From positions 592,170 to 656,169 of the forward strand of contig NZ_SHKS01000003.1 of the NCBI RefSeq assembly GCF_004217285.1: a stretch of DNA of 64,000 bases, read 5' to 3'. Source of the stretch: Streptomyces sp. BK239 (lineage in GTDB: Bacteria > Actinomycetota > Actinomycetes > Streptomycetales > Streptomycetaceae). Shown piece by piece: positions 25,426 through 33,895 of this stretch (positions are counted from its first letter, which is position 1; every line of letters starts with the position of its first letter). Made by a program: the position numbers and the translations under genes. Under the pieces are notes generated by a model. That model ran no database searches and was not told the origin of the DNA. It saw nothing but the letters and a program-made list of their open reading frames with translations.

Positions 25426-26391
25426 TCAGCTGAGCGTGACCTGCCGGTTGGTCAGTCCGCCGCGCGCGCGACGCTCCTCGGGGGTGAGCGGCGCGTCGGT
25501 GGCCAGGGCGGCGGCGAGCCGCTCGGCGAACTCGGCCGCCGGCTTCTCCACGTCGTCCGCCGAGACGCCGCTCGGCAGGTCCCAGACCGGCACTGTCAGG
25601 CCGTGAGCACGGAACGAGCCCACCAGGCGCGTGCCCTCCCCGAGGTTCGAACGGCCCGCCGCGTGCAGCCGCGCGAGGGCGTCCAGAAGCTGCTCCTCCG
25701 GGTGCGGCATGACCCACCGGAGGTGGTTCTTCTCCGGGGTCTCGCACCAGTACGCGGCGTCCACGCCGGTGAGCTTCACGGTCGGGATCGCCGCCGCGTT
25801 GGCCCGCTCCAGGGAGGCCGCCACCTCCGGGGCCGCGTTCTCCGAGTCCGGCACCCAGAACTCGAAACCGCTGTGCACAACTGGCTCGAAGGCGCCTTCG
25901 GCGTCCAGCAGGTCCTGCATCCGCGGACCGTCGGCGGGGGCGCGACGGGCCTGGATCGGCGTGCCCGGCTCCGCCTCCAGGGCGCGCTGGAGCGTGTCGG
26001 CCATGTCGCGGCTGATGTCGCCGGACGCCGTGTCGTTCTGCAGACCGAGCAGGACCGAGCCGTCGTCGCGGCGCAGGGCGGGCCAGGCCATCGGCAGCAC
26101 CGTGGCGAGGGTGACCGAGGGGACACCCTCGGGCAGGCCGCCCTTCAGCGGCAGCTCGACCGTGGCGGCGGGGACCAGTTCGCGCAGCGCCACCCAGTCG
26201 CACTCGCCCGGCAGGCCCTCGAAGGGGCGCTGCACCAGCTCGGTCGCGGCGTGCGCGGCGGCCCGGCCGTGGCAGGCCTTGTAACGCCGGCCGCTGCCGC
26301 AGGGGCAGGGCTCCCGCGCGCCGACGACCGGGATCTCGCCGTCGGTGAGCTGCGGCCGCCTGGCCGTCGTCTGGTGTCGCTTCTTGGCCAT
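25426..26391 (-). CDS. SEC-C motif protein (DUF5926-like)
   Basis: The 321-residue protein begins with a basic segment, then the SEC-C zinc-binding motif CPCGSGRRYKACHG at about residues 28-41. The remainder is a soluble domain rich in acidic residues with the motifs WVPDSENAAPEVAASLERANAA and WCETPEKNHLRWVMPHPEE. SEC-C modules bind zinc and, in SecA, contact SecB and ribosomes. Here the module is fused to a family-specific domain of unknown function. It ends convergently with the secreted-protein gene, with a hairpin between them. Confidence 0.86.
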   Translation of the reverse strand: MAKKRHQTTARRPQLTDGEIPVVGAREPCPCGSGRRYKACHGRAAAHAATELVQRPFEGLPGECDWVALRELVPAATVELPLKGGLPEGVPSVTLATVLPMAWPALRRDDGSVLLGLQNDTASGDISRDMADTLQRALEAEPGTPIQARRAPADGPRMQDLLDAEGAFEPVVHSGFEFWVPDSENAAPEVAASLERANAAAIPTVKLTGVDAAYWCETPEKNHLRWVMPHPEEQLLDALARLHAAGRSNLGEGTRLVGSFRAHGLTVPVWDLPSGVSADDVEKPAAEFAERLAAALATDAPLTPEERRARGGLTNRQVTLS

Positions 26392-26608
26392 CTGGGTGTC
26401 TCCCGGGTACGGCTCGTCTGGTACGGGCGGGAGCCTAGCCGTTCGTACGGGTAGTCAGGGGGACCTGTGGACACCGACGGACGGGCCGGGGCGCCACCGC
26501 CGCGCCTCCGGCGAAACCGCCCCGCCCGCCGGACCGTCAGCCGGAGCCTCAGTCCGTCAGCCGGAACCCCGTCCGTCAACCGGACCCTCGGCCCCGTCAG
26601 CCGGACCC

Positions 26609-27160
26609 TCAGTCCAAGTCGTCGAACGCGTCCGCGAAGTCCAGGCCCGGGATCGTCGACACCGCCGGGGCCGCGACCCGTGAGGCGAAGTCGTCGCGCC
26701 GGCAGCCGGCGTCGGGATCGTGGACGTCGGCGTGGACCACCACCCAGACGGTGACCTCGCCGCGGGCGTCGTCCCGCACGCCCCAGTCGTCCGACAGCGC
26801 CGTGATGATGTTGAGCCCCCGACCGCCGTGCGCGGTGACCGAGGGGGTGGCCGGGGCCGGGCGGGTCGGGCCGCCGCCGTCGGTGACCTCGACGACCAGC
26901 CGGCCGGCGGGATCCACGCACCACGCGGCACGCACGTCACCGTCCCCCGCCAGGGCGTCGCCCAGCGGCCGGCCGTGTTTGCACGCGTTGCTCAACAGTT
27001 CGGAAAGGATCAGCAGCGCGTCGTCGATGACCGCTTCGGCGACCCCACCGCTGCGCAGTTGGTCACGCATACGGTGCCGCGCCTTGCCCACGCCCGCAGG
27101 GCCATGGGGTACGGCCATGCTCGACGACGTGGGCACCTCCTGTGCCACCACCAACGCCAC
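26609..27160 (-). CDS. RsbW-like ATP-binding regulator
   Basis: The GTG at 27160 is preferred because AAGGAGGT lies 7 bases upstream. An ATG 87 bases further up lacks a ribosome-binding site. The 183-residue protein is a HATPase_c_2 domain with N-box ILSELLSNACKHGRP, G1 box EVTDGGGPTRP and G2 box HGGRGLNIITALSDDWG. An acidic tail follows. It probably acts as a serine kinase or anti-sigma factor in a partner-switching pathway. No sigma factor or antagonist is adjacent. Confidence 0.86.
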   Translation of the reverse strand: MALVVAQEVPTSSSMAVPHGPAGVGKARHRMRDQLRSGGVAEAVIDDALLILSELLSNACKHGRPLGDALAGDGDVRAAWCVDPAGRLVVEVTDGGGPTRPAPATPSVTAHGGRGLNIITALSDDWGVRDDARGEVTVWVVVHADVHDPDAGCRRDDFASRVAAPAVSTIPGLDFADAFDDLD

Positions 27161-27489
27161 CCCCGAGACCTCCTTCGCCCCACGCCACGGTGTGGATGCC
27201 CCATTGGCCTGTACCGGAAACCGGCCAATCCCCGTCCCGGGACGCATTCACAACGATCGAATACGGACCGAACGCGCCGGAGCACTCCCCGTGACGGGAC
27301 GGTCCTCGTGTGGCTTGATTTCTTCGGTGTGGCCGGAAATGGAGGATGCTGCAGGCGGACGGTGCGGTCAAGAGGTGTGGATGGGACTTCTGTGACTTCT
27401 GTGATTCCGTTTGGATCTTTCGCCTCACGGAACCGCTCTGTCCGCCCGGCCGACTCGACGCCGCCGGTCCCGCCCGCCGGCTCCGCCGG
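27161..27489. other. Intergenic region upstream of the RsbW-like gene
   Basis: The 329 bp between two leftward genes hold no credible ORF. It contains a tandem 9-bp repeat, GACTTCTGT twice, followed by a degenerate third copy GATTCCGT (27385-27410). The rest must hold the promoter of the RsbW-like gene. No terminator is obvious. Confidence 0.45.
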
Positions 27490-28326
27490 TCAGCGGCCCA
27501 GGCGCTGGAGGACCGCGCGGGGGCGGTTGGTGATGATGGCGTCGACGCCGAGTCCGACGCAGCGGTCGACGTCCTCCACCTCGTTCACCGTCCACACGTG
27601 CACCTGGTGGCCGGCCCGCTTCCACCGCTCGATGTACGCGGGGTGAGCGCGCACGACCCGGATCGAGGGGCCCACGATCCCCACCCCGGCCGGCAGCCGC
27701 CCGTCCCGCAGGCGGGGCGAGACGAACTGCGTCAGGTAGACCGTCGGCAGTGTCGGCGCGGCGGCGTGCACGCGGTGCAGCGAGCGCGCGGAGAAGCTCA
27801 TGATCCGCACCGTCGAGTCGGCGGCCGTGGCGGGCGCGTCCAGTCCGAACCTCCTCAGCAGCTCCAGCAGCCGCTCCTCCACCTGCCCCGCCCAGCGCGT
27901 CGGGTGCTTCGTCTCGATCGCCAGCTCCACCCGGCGTCCCGCGTCGGCGACGAGTTCCAGCAGGCGCTCCAGGGTGAGGACGGAGGTCGCCTCGCGGTCC
28001 TCGGGCCGTACCTCCCAGTCGGGCTCCTCGTCGCGCGTGGTCCACGCCTCCCGCGCCTCCCTCGTCTTCCAGGAGCCGAAGTCCAGGGCGGCGAGGTCGG
28101 CGAGCTCCAGCGCGGAGACGGCGCCGCGGCCGTTGGACGTACGGTTGACACGTCGGTCGTGCACACAGACGAGATGGCCGTCCGCGGTGAGCCGTACGTC
28201 GCACTCGAGGGCGTCCGCGCCGTCCTCGATCGCCTTCCGGTACGCGGCGAGGGTGTGCTCGGGGGCTTCCTCGGAGGCCCCGCGGTGGGCGACGACTTGA
28301 ATATGGTGCTGCCGTGCTTGGGTCAC
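27490..28326 (-). CDS. Glycerophosphodiester phosphodiesterase
   Basis: The 278-residue cytosolic protein shows the GDPD TIM-barrel signatures: AHRGASEEAPEHTLAAY with the catalytic HR and NT/HT elements, ECDVRLTADGHLVCVHD with the metal-binding Glu/Asp and catalytic His, and LAIETKHP. It hydrolyses glycerophosphodiesters to glycerol-3-phosphate and an alcohol. The C-terminal VWTVNEVEDVDRCVGLGVDAIITNRP is typical. It has no signal peptide, so it acts inside the cell. Confidence 0.94.
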   Translation of the reverse strand: MTQARQHHIQVVAHRGASEEAPEHTLAAYRKAIEDGADALECDVRLTADGHLVCVHDRRVNRTSNGRGAVSALELADLAALDFGSWKTREAREAWTTRDEEPDWEVRPEDREATSVLTLERLLELVADAGRRVELAIETKHPTRWAGQVEERLLELLRRFGLDAPATAADSTVRIMSFSARSLHRVHAAAPTLPTVYLTQFVSPRLRDGRLPAGVGIVGPSIRVVRAHPAYIERWKRAGHQVHVWTVNEVEDVDRCVGLGVDAIITNRPRAVLQRLGR

Positions 28327-28635
28327 CGCGTCATGGTGCCACCGGCGCGGGTCACGCGTCCGGCCGGTGGGAAAGCCGAATGCCCGGCCGTCGGACCGGT
28401 CGTCTGAGAACAGTCTGAATGTTCCGGAGAAGTGACCGAAATGCTGGAAAATGTCCTATGTAAAGAATGGCCATGGACCCACAGCCACCGCTTATGGTGC
28501 TCTGACGGCCCGTGGGAAAAGCTGAGATGTACAAAAGCACATGCACAGCTGCAGCGCGCCGGGTCGTCGACACGCGCGAACGAGCGTGATCGAAGTGCGA
28601 CCGAGGACAACAGCCGTGGATCGAGGAGAAGAGCT
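28327..28635. promoter_or_regulatory. Divergent promoter region of GDPD and HtrA genes
   Basis: The 309-bp gap between divergent genes contains an unusually AT-rich stretch at about 28425-28475 (AAATGCTGGAAAATGTCC and TATGTAAAG words), where promoter -10 elements would be expected. No ORF with a ribosome-binding site is seen before the GTG at 28636. No conserved operator is recognised. Confidence 0.42.
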
Positions 28636-30249
28636 GTGAGCACCGAGAACGAGGGCACCAACGAGGGCGCCACGGTCCCCCCGGCCCCGTCCGCACCTCC
28701 CGTGCCGGTGGAATCTCCCTCGGCCTCCCCCACATCGCAGACGCCCCCGGCCGACGCGGGCGCCCCGACCACCCCGATGCCGTCCACGCCCCCGCCCCCG
28801 GCGGCGGCGCCGGCGGGCCCCTATGCCAACGGCGCCCCGTACAGCGCCGCGCCCGCACCCGGTTCCGGCGGCGCCCCCGAGGGCGGCTGGCCCCCGCCCG
28901 CCGCCCCGCAGGGCGCGGGCCCCCAGCACTCCGCGCCCCAGCACTCCGCGCCTCCGCACGGCGCACCCGCGCACGGCGCGCCCCAGTACCCCGCCCCGCA
29001 GCCCGCCACCGCGGCCGAGGGCGGCTGGCCTCCCCCGCCGCCGGCCACGACCGCGTCGTACGACGGCGGCTTCGGCTCCGGCGGCGACGGCGGGTGGGGT
29101 TCCTCCTACCAGCAGCCCGAGCCCAAGGCCCGCCGTGGGCGCGGCGGACTCGTCGCGGCGGTGCTGGTGGCCGCGCTGGCCGCCGGCGGCCTCGGCGGCG
29201 GTCTCGGCTACACGCTGGCCAAGAACGACGACAGCTCCGGCTCCACCACGGTCTCCGCCTCCGACAGCGGCGGTTCCATCAAGCGTGACCCCGGCACGGT
29301 CGCGGCCGTCGCCGCCAAGGCCCTGCCGAGCACGGTCACCATCGAGGCCGAGTCCAGCAACGGCGAGGGCGGCACGGGCACCGGCTTCGTCTTCGACACC
29401 CAGGGCCACATCGTCACCAACAACCACGTCGTGGCGGAGGCGGTCGACGGCGGCAAGGTGACCGCCACCTTCCCGACCGGCAAGAAGTACGACGCCGAGG
29501 TCGTCGGACACGCCAAGGGCTACGACGTCGCGGTGATCAAGCTCAAGAACGCGCCCTCGGACCTCAAGCCGCTGACCCTCGGCGACTCCGACAAGGTGGC
29601 CGTCGGCGACTCGACGATCGCGATCGGCGCGCCCTTCGGCCTCTCCAACACGGTGACCACCGGCATCATCAGCGCCAAGAACCGCCCGGTGGCCTCGTCC
29701 GACGGCTCCGGCAGCTCCTCCTCCTACATGAGCGCCCTGCAGACCGACGCCTCGATCAACCCGGGCAACTCCGGCGGTCCGCTGCTGGACGCCCAGGGCA
29801 ACGTCATCGGCATCAACTCCGCGATCCAGTCAACCGGCAGCGGCGGCATGGGCGGCGCCGGTCAGTCCGGCTCGATCGGCCTCGGCTTCGCCATCCCGAT
29901 CAACCAGGCCGAGTACGTCGCCAAGCAGCTGATCAAGACGGGTGAGCCGGTGTACGCCAAGATCGGCGCGTCCGTCTCCCTCGAGGAGTCGACCGACGGC
30001 GCGAAGATCACCGACCAGGGTGCGGGCGGCGCTGCCGCGGTCGAGGCCGGCGGTCCCGCGGCCAAGGCGGGCCTCAAGCCCGGCGATGTCATCACCAAGC
30101 TCGACGACACGGTGATCGACAGCGGCCCGACCCTCATCGGCGAGATCTGGACCCACGAGCCCGGCGACAAGGTGACGATCACCTACGAGCGGGGCGGCAA
30201 GACCCAGACGGTCGACCTCACCCTCGGCTCCCGCAAGGGCGACAACTGA
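28636..30249 (+). CDS. HtrA/DegP-like membrane-anchored serine protease with PDZ domain
   Basis: The start is the GTG at 28636 after GAGGAGAAGAG. The 537-residue protein has a Pro/Ala/Gly-rich cytoplasmic N-region of about 165 residues (GAPEGGWPPPA and QHSAPQHSAP-type repeats) and one membrane span (GLVAAVLVAALAAGGLGG). The trypsin-like domain has His in TNNHVVA, Asp in YDVAVIKL and Ser in NPGNSGGPLL. A C-terminal PDZ domain ends in GDKVTITYERGG. It should degrade or refold misfolded proteins on the outer face of the membrane. A strong terminator follows. Confidence 0.94.
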   Translation: MSTENEGTNEGATVPPAPSAPPVPVESPSASPTSQTPPADAGAPTTPMPSTPPPPAAAPAGPYANGAPYSAAPAPGSGGAPEGGWPPPAAPQGAGPQHSAPQHSAPPHGAPAHGAPQYPAPQPATAAEGGWPPPPPATTASYDGGFGSGGDGGWGSSYQQPEPKARRGRGGLVAAVLVAALAAGGLGGGLGYTLAKNDDSSGSTTVSASDSGGSIKRDPGTVAAVAAKALPSTVTIEAESSNGEGGTGTGFVFDTQGHIVTNNHVVAEAVDGGKVTATFPTGKKYDAEVVGHAKGYDVAVIKLKNAPSDLKPLTLGDSDKVAVGDSTIAIGAPFGLSNTVTTGIISAKNRPVASSDGSGSSSSYMSALQTDASINPGNSGGPLLDAQGNVIGINSAIQSTGSGGMGGAGQSGSIGLGFAIPINQAEYVAKQLIKTGEPVYAKIGASVSLEESTDGAKITDQGAGGAAAVEAGGPAAKAGLKPGDVITKLDDTVIDSGPTLIGEIWTHEPGDKVTITYERGGKTQTVDLTLGSRKGDN

Positions 30250-30331
30250 CGCACGGGGCCATGCCCCCAGCACCACCTCCGCAAGTGATGGGTGTGCTCG
30301 TCAGAAGGGGTGCCTCCCTGAGACGCGGCAA

Positions 30332-30381
30332 CGAGTGAGGCGGTCTGCCGAAGCCAGGCTTCCGGCAGACCGCCTCACTCG
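30332..30381. terminator. 50-nt near-perfect hairpin between convergent genes
   Basis: The left arm CGAGTGAGGCGGTCTGCC and its complement pair across nearly the whole element, with one bulged C and an inner GAAGCC/GGCTTC stem. It separates the rightward htrA-like gene from the leftward lipoprotein gene and should stop transcription from both sides. Confidence 0.82.
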
Positions 30382-30396
30382 TCGCGAGCTACCGGA

Positions 30397-31032
30397 TCAG
30401 CGGAGCGCGCCGTCCGTGATCTGAGTGGCTGTGCCGTTCTTGATCACGACCTCGGCCTCCACGCCGTTCTTGGAGGCCTTCTCCAGGTCGGCCTCCTCGC
30501 ACGGAGCGTCCACCTTCGAGCCGGCGGTGCCGCAGATCTGGCCACCGCCCAGAATCACCGTGTCCTCGGCGAGGAAGAACGCCTGCTGCTCACCGCCGGA
30601 GCCCTTGGCCGCAGGTCCGTCGACCAGGTACTTGCCGGGTGCCACGTACCGCACGATGCCGTACCAGGTGCCGCTGACGCCCTTGCCCTTGTCGAGGCCC
30701 TCCACGACGGTCTCGCCGGAGTCGGATGTGCTCCCGGACCCGGACTTGCTGCTGTCGCCGGACGTTTCCCCGGATCCGGACTTGCTGCTGCCGCCGGACG
30801 TCTTCCCGGACCCCGAGGTGCTGCTGCCGCCGGACGTGTTCCCGGAACCGGAGGGAGACGCGGAGGTGCCGCTGGCGCCCGTGGCGCCGGGCTCGCTCGC
30901 CGCCGCGGACGTGGCGGCCTTGCTGGAGGAACTGTCGGCGGCGTCGTCGCCCTGGTTGCACGCCGTCATCAGCAGGGTCGAACCCAGGAGCGCGGCGGAG
31001 ACGAGGAAGGCCTTGCGACGGTTGCGGATCAT
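30397..31032 (-). CDS. Lipoprotein with Ser/Gly-rich tandem-repeat linker
   Basis: The 211-residue protein has a lipoprotein signal with lipobox LLMTAC. It has a low-complexity linker built from 12-residue SGSGxTSGGSSx repeats (about residues 58-108) and a small C-terminal domain of about 95 residues. The domain has the motifs GVSGTWYGIVRYVAPGKYLV and a possible disulfide pair (QICGT and APCEEAD). The linker probably lifts the domain through the peptidoglycan. The function is unknown. It converges on the htrA-like gene. Confidence 0.8.
   Translation of the reverse strand: MIRNRRKAFLVSAALLGSTLLMTACNQGDDAADSSSSKAATSAAASEPGATGASGTSASPSGSGNTSGGSSTSGSGKTSGGSSKSGSGETSGDSSKSGSGSTSDSGETVVEGLDKGKGVSGTWYGIVRYVAPGKYLVDGPAAKGSGGEQQAFFLAEDTVILGGGQICGTAGSKVDAPCEEADLEKASKNGVEAEVVIKNGTATQITDGALR
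30728..30853 (-). repeat. 36-bp tandem repeats in lipoprotein gene
   Basis: Three full 36-bp units (30728-30763, 30764-30799, 30800-30835) and part of a fourth encode the 12-residue Ser/Gly repeats of the lipoprotein. The units keep reading frame, so copy number can change without disrupting the protein. Confidence 0.78.
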
Positions 31033-31449
31033 GGGTCAAGTCCCCTGAATGGTCGATCGGTTGGGGCTGAGGTGCGTTCAGTCCCCTCAGTGCGTATTCG
31101 ATCATTAGGAGGGGTCCGGGAACCGAACGGGTGCCTCGGTCTTTGAGTCAGGACAACATCGGCACAGTCCCGTTACAAGATCAACTCGAGGTCACGGACC
31201 CGGGGGTTGATGCTCCTCGCCACGCGTCAGCGGTGAGGATGACACCTGTCAGGCGAAGTCGGCAGCCCAGGGCCGGCCTTCGTCCTCTTTCCGCGTGCCG
31301 GCAGGAGCCGGGGGCCAGTCGCGCTGATCGCGGGCGGCGGCACTGGCCGCCAGAAGCGGGGGCCACGGACCTCGTGTGGACCACACCCCCCGAGCAGTGC
31401 CCGCGCCCGGTAGTCTGTACCCGCTCCGCCCCAGGTGGGCAGGGGCGCA
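31033..31449. other. Intergenic region between lipoprotein gene and tRNA-Ser
   Basis: The 417 bp contain short ORFs on both strands but none with a ribosome-binding site and protein-like composition. The left end holds the lipoprotein promoter. A TAGTCT word at 31411-31416 is a possible -10 element for the tRNA. No other structure was found. Confidence 0.42.
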
Positions 31450-31536
31450 GGTGGGTTGCCCGAGCGGCCTAAGGGAACGGTCTTGAAAACCGTCGTGGCA
31501 GCGATGTCACCGTGGGTTCAAATCCCACACCCACCG
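31450..31536 (+). tRNA. tRNA-Ser(UGA)
   Basis: The 87-nt gene folds as a class II tRNA. The acceptor stem is GGTGGGT/ACCCACC with discriminator G. The anticodon arm is ACGGT-CTTGAAA-ACCGT with anticodon TGA, the variable arm is long, and the T-loop is GGTTCAAATCC. CCA is not encoded (GCA follows). It decodes UCA and related serine codons. Downstream DNA shows a decayed gene pair, so the 3' side may be an old insertion site. Confidence 0.97.
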
Positions 31537-31663
31537 CAGGTGAACGGCCCCTGACCAGGTAACTCGGTCGGGGGCCGTACACGTCAGCGTTGTCCGTCAG
31601 TGACGAGGCTCCCCGCTGTTTCTGACCGAACGGGCACGCGAGGGGCACTTCGATGGGGCGTCT

Positions 31664-31962
31664 CTAGGCACCTGGCAGCGTGGTGAGCCCCAAAGCCACC
31701 ACCGCAGCGAAGACCGGCAGCTTCCTGACTTTCCGCCCAGTGGACTTACGGCCCAGCTCCCAAGCGGGCACCAGGATGCAGAACAGGTACAGCGACCCCG
31801 GCAACAGAAGGGCGATGTCGTGCACAGGGAGTTCCAAGGGGCCTTTTGATGGACGGCAAGGCTGCCCCTGGCAGTGAAGCCCCGCGCCAGGCGCTGATCG
31901 GCGGTCTGCAAATCAGCGTCGAGGGTGTTCGCCCAAGCACCTTTGCGAGTTTCCCGGTTCAC
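31664..31962 (-). pseudogene. Frameshifted small membrane protein coupled to the upstream secreted-protein gene
   Basis: A GTG at 31962 overlaps the stop of the upstream gene in a GTGA, the usual coupling overlap. The first 43 codons are hydrophilic (NRETRKGAWANTLDADLQ). In the next frame, from about 31830, a membrane-protein-like sequence appears: VHDIALLLPGSLYLFCILVP, a basic loop RKSTGRKVRK, then PVFAAVVALGLTTLPGA and a stop at 31664. Joining them needs one frameshift near 31830. Alternatively the second part starts alone at the GTG at 31825 and makes 53 residues. It is likely a decayed two-TM protein. Confidence 0.45.
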
Positions 31963-32807
31963 TTCAAGTCGTCGAAGCAGGCCTTTTTGACGGCCTTGAC
32001 CCCGAACAGCGTGGATCCGCCGGACCCCAGGGCCGACAAGGCGCCCTTCTTGGTATCCACACTGGCCAGGATGCTGAGGACCTTCTTCACTCCACCGGCG
32101 GCCTTGATCGCCTTGTAGGCCTTCGCGCCAGGAATGAAGGCCGCGCCCAGTGCTGCGCCGCATTTCATGGAGTTCCAGGTGTCGCTGACCATGCCGCCGG
32201 CGATTTCTTTCGTCTTGTCCCACCAGGCCGGGTCGGCGACAACAGGGAAGGCTGTTCCAGGGGTGGTGGAGATGGTCTGGACCAGCGTGTGGCCCTCGAC
32301 GCGGTAGCTGGTGGGGACGGTTGCTCCATTGGTGTCCTTCGCCCAGGGGGCGGCGAACATGCCAAGGACCTCATCGTCCTTGAATACCAGGACGCTGCCA
32401 TCGGCCAGTCGCTCGGCTTCGGCACCCTGAGGAAGGCCCAGGTCGAAGCGGTACTCCGTGGGCGCGCCGGCGTTGTTGAGGGTGATCAGGGCGCGAACGC
32501 CCGACCGTGTCGGCTGGACCGCCAGGTCGGCATTGTTTCCGGCACCGGGATAGACGATGGTGCCGTTCTCTGTTCTGACGCCGGGCGCGTTGTTGTTGCC
32601 AGGCAGGCCGATACCGACCGTGATGCCGTCTGCGGCTGTTGAGTGCACAACTCCGTCGGCTGTCGCGGGAGCGGTGACGAAACTCGACCCGCGGAGATAT
32701 GACGGCGCGGGGGCCGCGTCGGTCGGGCGGGTGCCATGATCACTCAGCCGCCTCGCACCTCGCCTGCCGTCAGGCAGTGCCGGGCCGTGGCGCGGCGGCG
32801 TGACCAA
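31959..32807 (-). pseudogene. 5'-truncated secreted protein with WWDKTK/KCGAA C-terminal domain
   Basis: The frame is open from 32807, but the first 40 residues are not a signal peptide and there is no start just before the conserved-looking part (SYLRGSSFVTAPATADG). The gene therefore probably lost its secretion signal when the adjacent sequence changed. The body is a beta-rich domain (VRTENGTIVYPGAG, PTEYRFDLGLPQGAE, GTAFPVVADPAWW). A hydrophobic helical domain begins WWDKTK, contains MKCGAALGAAF and ends KKACFDDLK. The same short motifs recur in the intact gene at 51722. It overlaps a small membrane-protein frame downstream. Confidence 0.6.
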
Positions 32808-32821
32808 CGGAAGGGACCGGC

Positions 32822-33418
32822 ATGCGCAGACTCGTCCACTACATCGCCACCACTCTCGACGGCTTCATCGCGGGCCCGGACGGCGGGGACCCCACCGGTC
32901 CCGACGGCTTCTGGCCCATCACGGAGGACTACATACAGCACCTCGTGGCCGAGTATCCGGAGACGCTGCCCGTCCAGGCCCGGCAGGCCCTGTCCGTCAC
33001 GGCGGAGGGCACGCACTTCGACACCGTGCTGGAAGGGAGGCGCAGCTACGAGATCGGTCTTGCGGCCGGCATCACCGACGCCTACCCCCACCTGCGTCAC
33101 CTGGTGTTCTCCCGGACCCTGACCGAGAGCCCGGACCCGGCCGTCGAACTGGTCGCAGACGACCCGGTGGCGACCGTGCGCGCGCTCAAGCAGCAGGACG
33201 GCAAGGACATCTGGCTCCTGGGCGGCGCCGAACTCGCGGGCTCCCTGTACGCCGAGATCGACACGCTCATCCTGAAGGTCGGGCCGCTGACCATCGGTGA
33301 CGGGATACCGCTGTTCTCCCGCAAGGCCGCTTTCGACCCCCGCTCCTGGACGCTCGCCGAACACGCCGTCCTCAAGAGCGGCGCGGTGTTCCTCACCTAC
33401 ACGCGCGTCGACAGCTGA
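32822..33418 (+). CDS. Dihydrofolate-reductase family (RibD C-terminal) protein
   Basis: The 198-residue protein begins RRLVHYIATTLDGFIAGPDG, the standard start of small RibD_C oxidoreductases. It has the WLLGGAELAGSL nucleotide-binding segment and a C-terminal strand VFLTYTR. Such enzymes are NADPH-dependent reductases of uncertain substrate. Its ribosome-binding site (GGAAGGGACC) lies 14 bp from the putative start of the truncated gene on the other strand, so the left gene was probably rearranged against it. Confidence 0.9.
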   Translation: MRRLVHYIATTLDGFIAGPDGGDPTGPDGFWPITEDYIQHLVAEYPETLPVQARQALSVTAEGTHFDTVLEGRRSYEIGLAAGITDAYPHLRHLVFSRTLTESPDPAVELVADDPVATVRALKQQDGKDIWLLGGAELAGSLYAEIDTLILKVGPLTIGDGIPLFSRKAAFDPRSWTLAEHAVLKSGAVFLTYTRVDS

Positions 33419-33604
33419 ACGCCCCGGACCGGCACGCCTCGCCGGGTACGGGTTCGCTCCGCTGAGGCTGTCGGGATCCCAGGGCGCGGCCGGGGTCTGT
33501 GCGGTAGCCGCCGTCCGTCCGCGGGCACAGGATGGAAGTGATGCCCAGCAAGCGGCCCGGCGCCCTAGGTGCCGGGGTCCAGCCGCAGAAGGAGGTGTGG
33601 CGGT

Positions 33605-33853
33605 ATGCCCAAGTTCATGGACGTCCACCACGGGATGAAGGACATCACGGCCGACCGGCTGAGGGAGGCGCATCAGGACGACCTCGCCATAGAGGGGCAG
33701 GAAGGCGTCCACTTCGAGAAGGCCTGGGCGGACCCGGAGTCCGGGACGGTCTACTGCCTGTCCGAGGCTCCCTCGGCCGAAGCGGTGCAGCGCATTCACG
33801 AACGCACCGGACACCCGGCCGACGAGATCCACCCCGTTCCCCTCACCGTGTGA
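33605..33853 (+). CDS. SCO4226-family nickel-binding protein (DUF4242)
   Basis: The start is the ATG at 33605, preceded by GGAGGTG. The 82-residue protein has the ferredoxin-like DUF4242 pattern: PKFMDVHHGMKDITADRL, KAWADPESGTVYCLSEAPSA and ERTGHPADEIHPV. From memory, the S. coelicolor relative SCO4226 binds nickel. The conserved His and Cys residues needed are visible here. Its role in the cell is not established. Confidence 0.86.
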   Translation: MPKFMDVHHGMKDITADRLREAHQDDLAIEGQEGVHFEKAWADPESGTVYCLSEAPSAEAVQRIHERTGHPADEIHPVPLTV

Positions 33854-33895
33854 ACCGCGCCCCCGCCTGTGAAGAGCCTCAGGCGGGGGACACCG

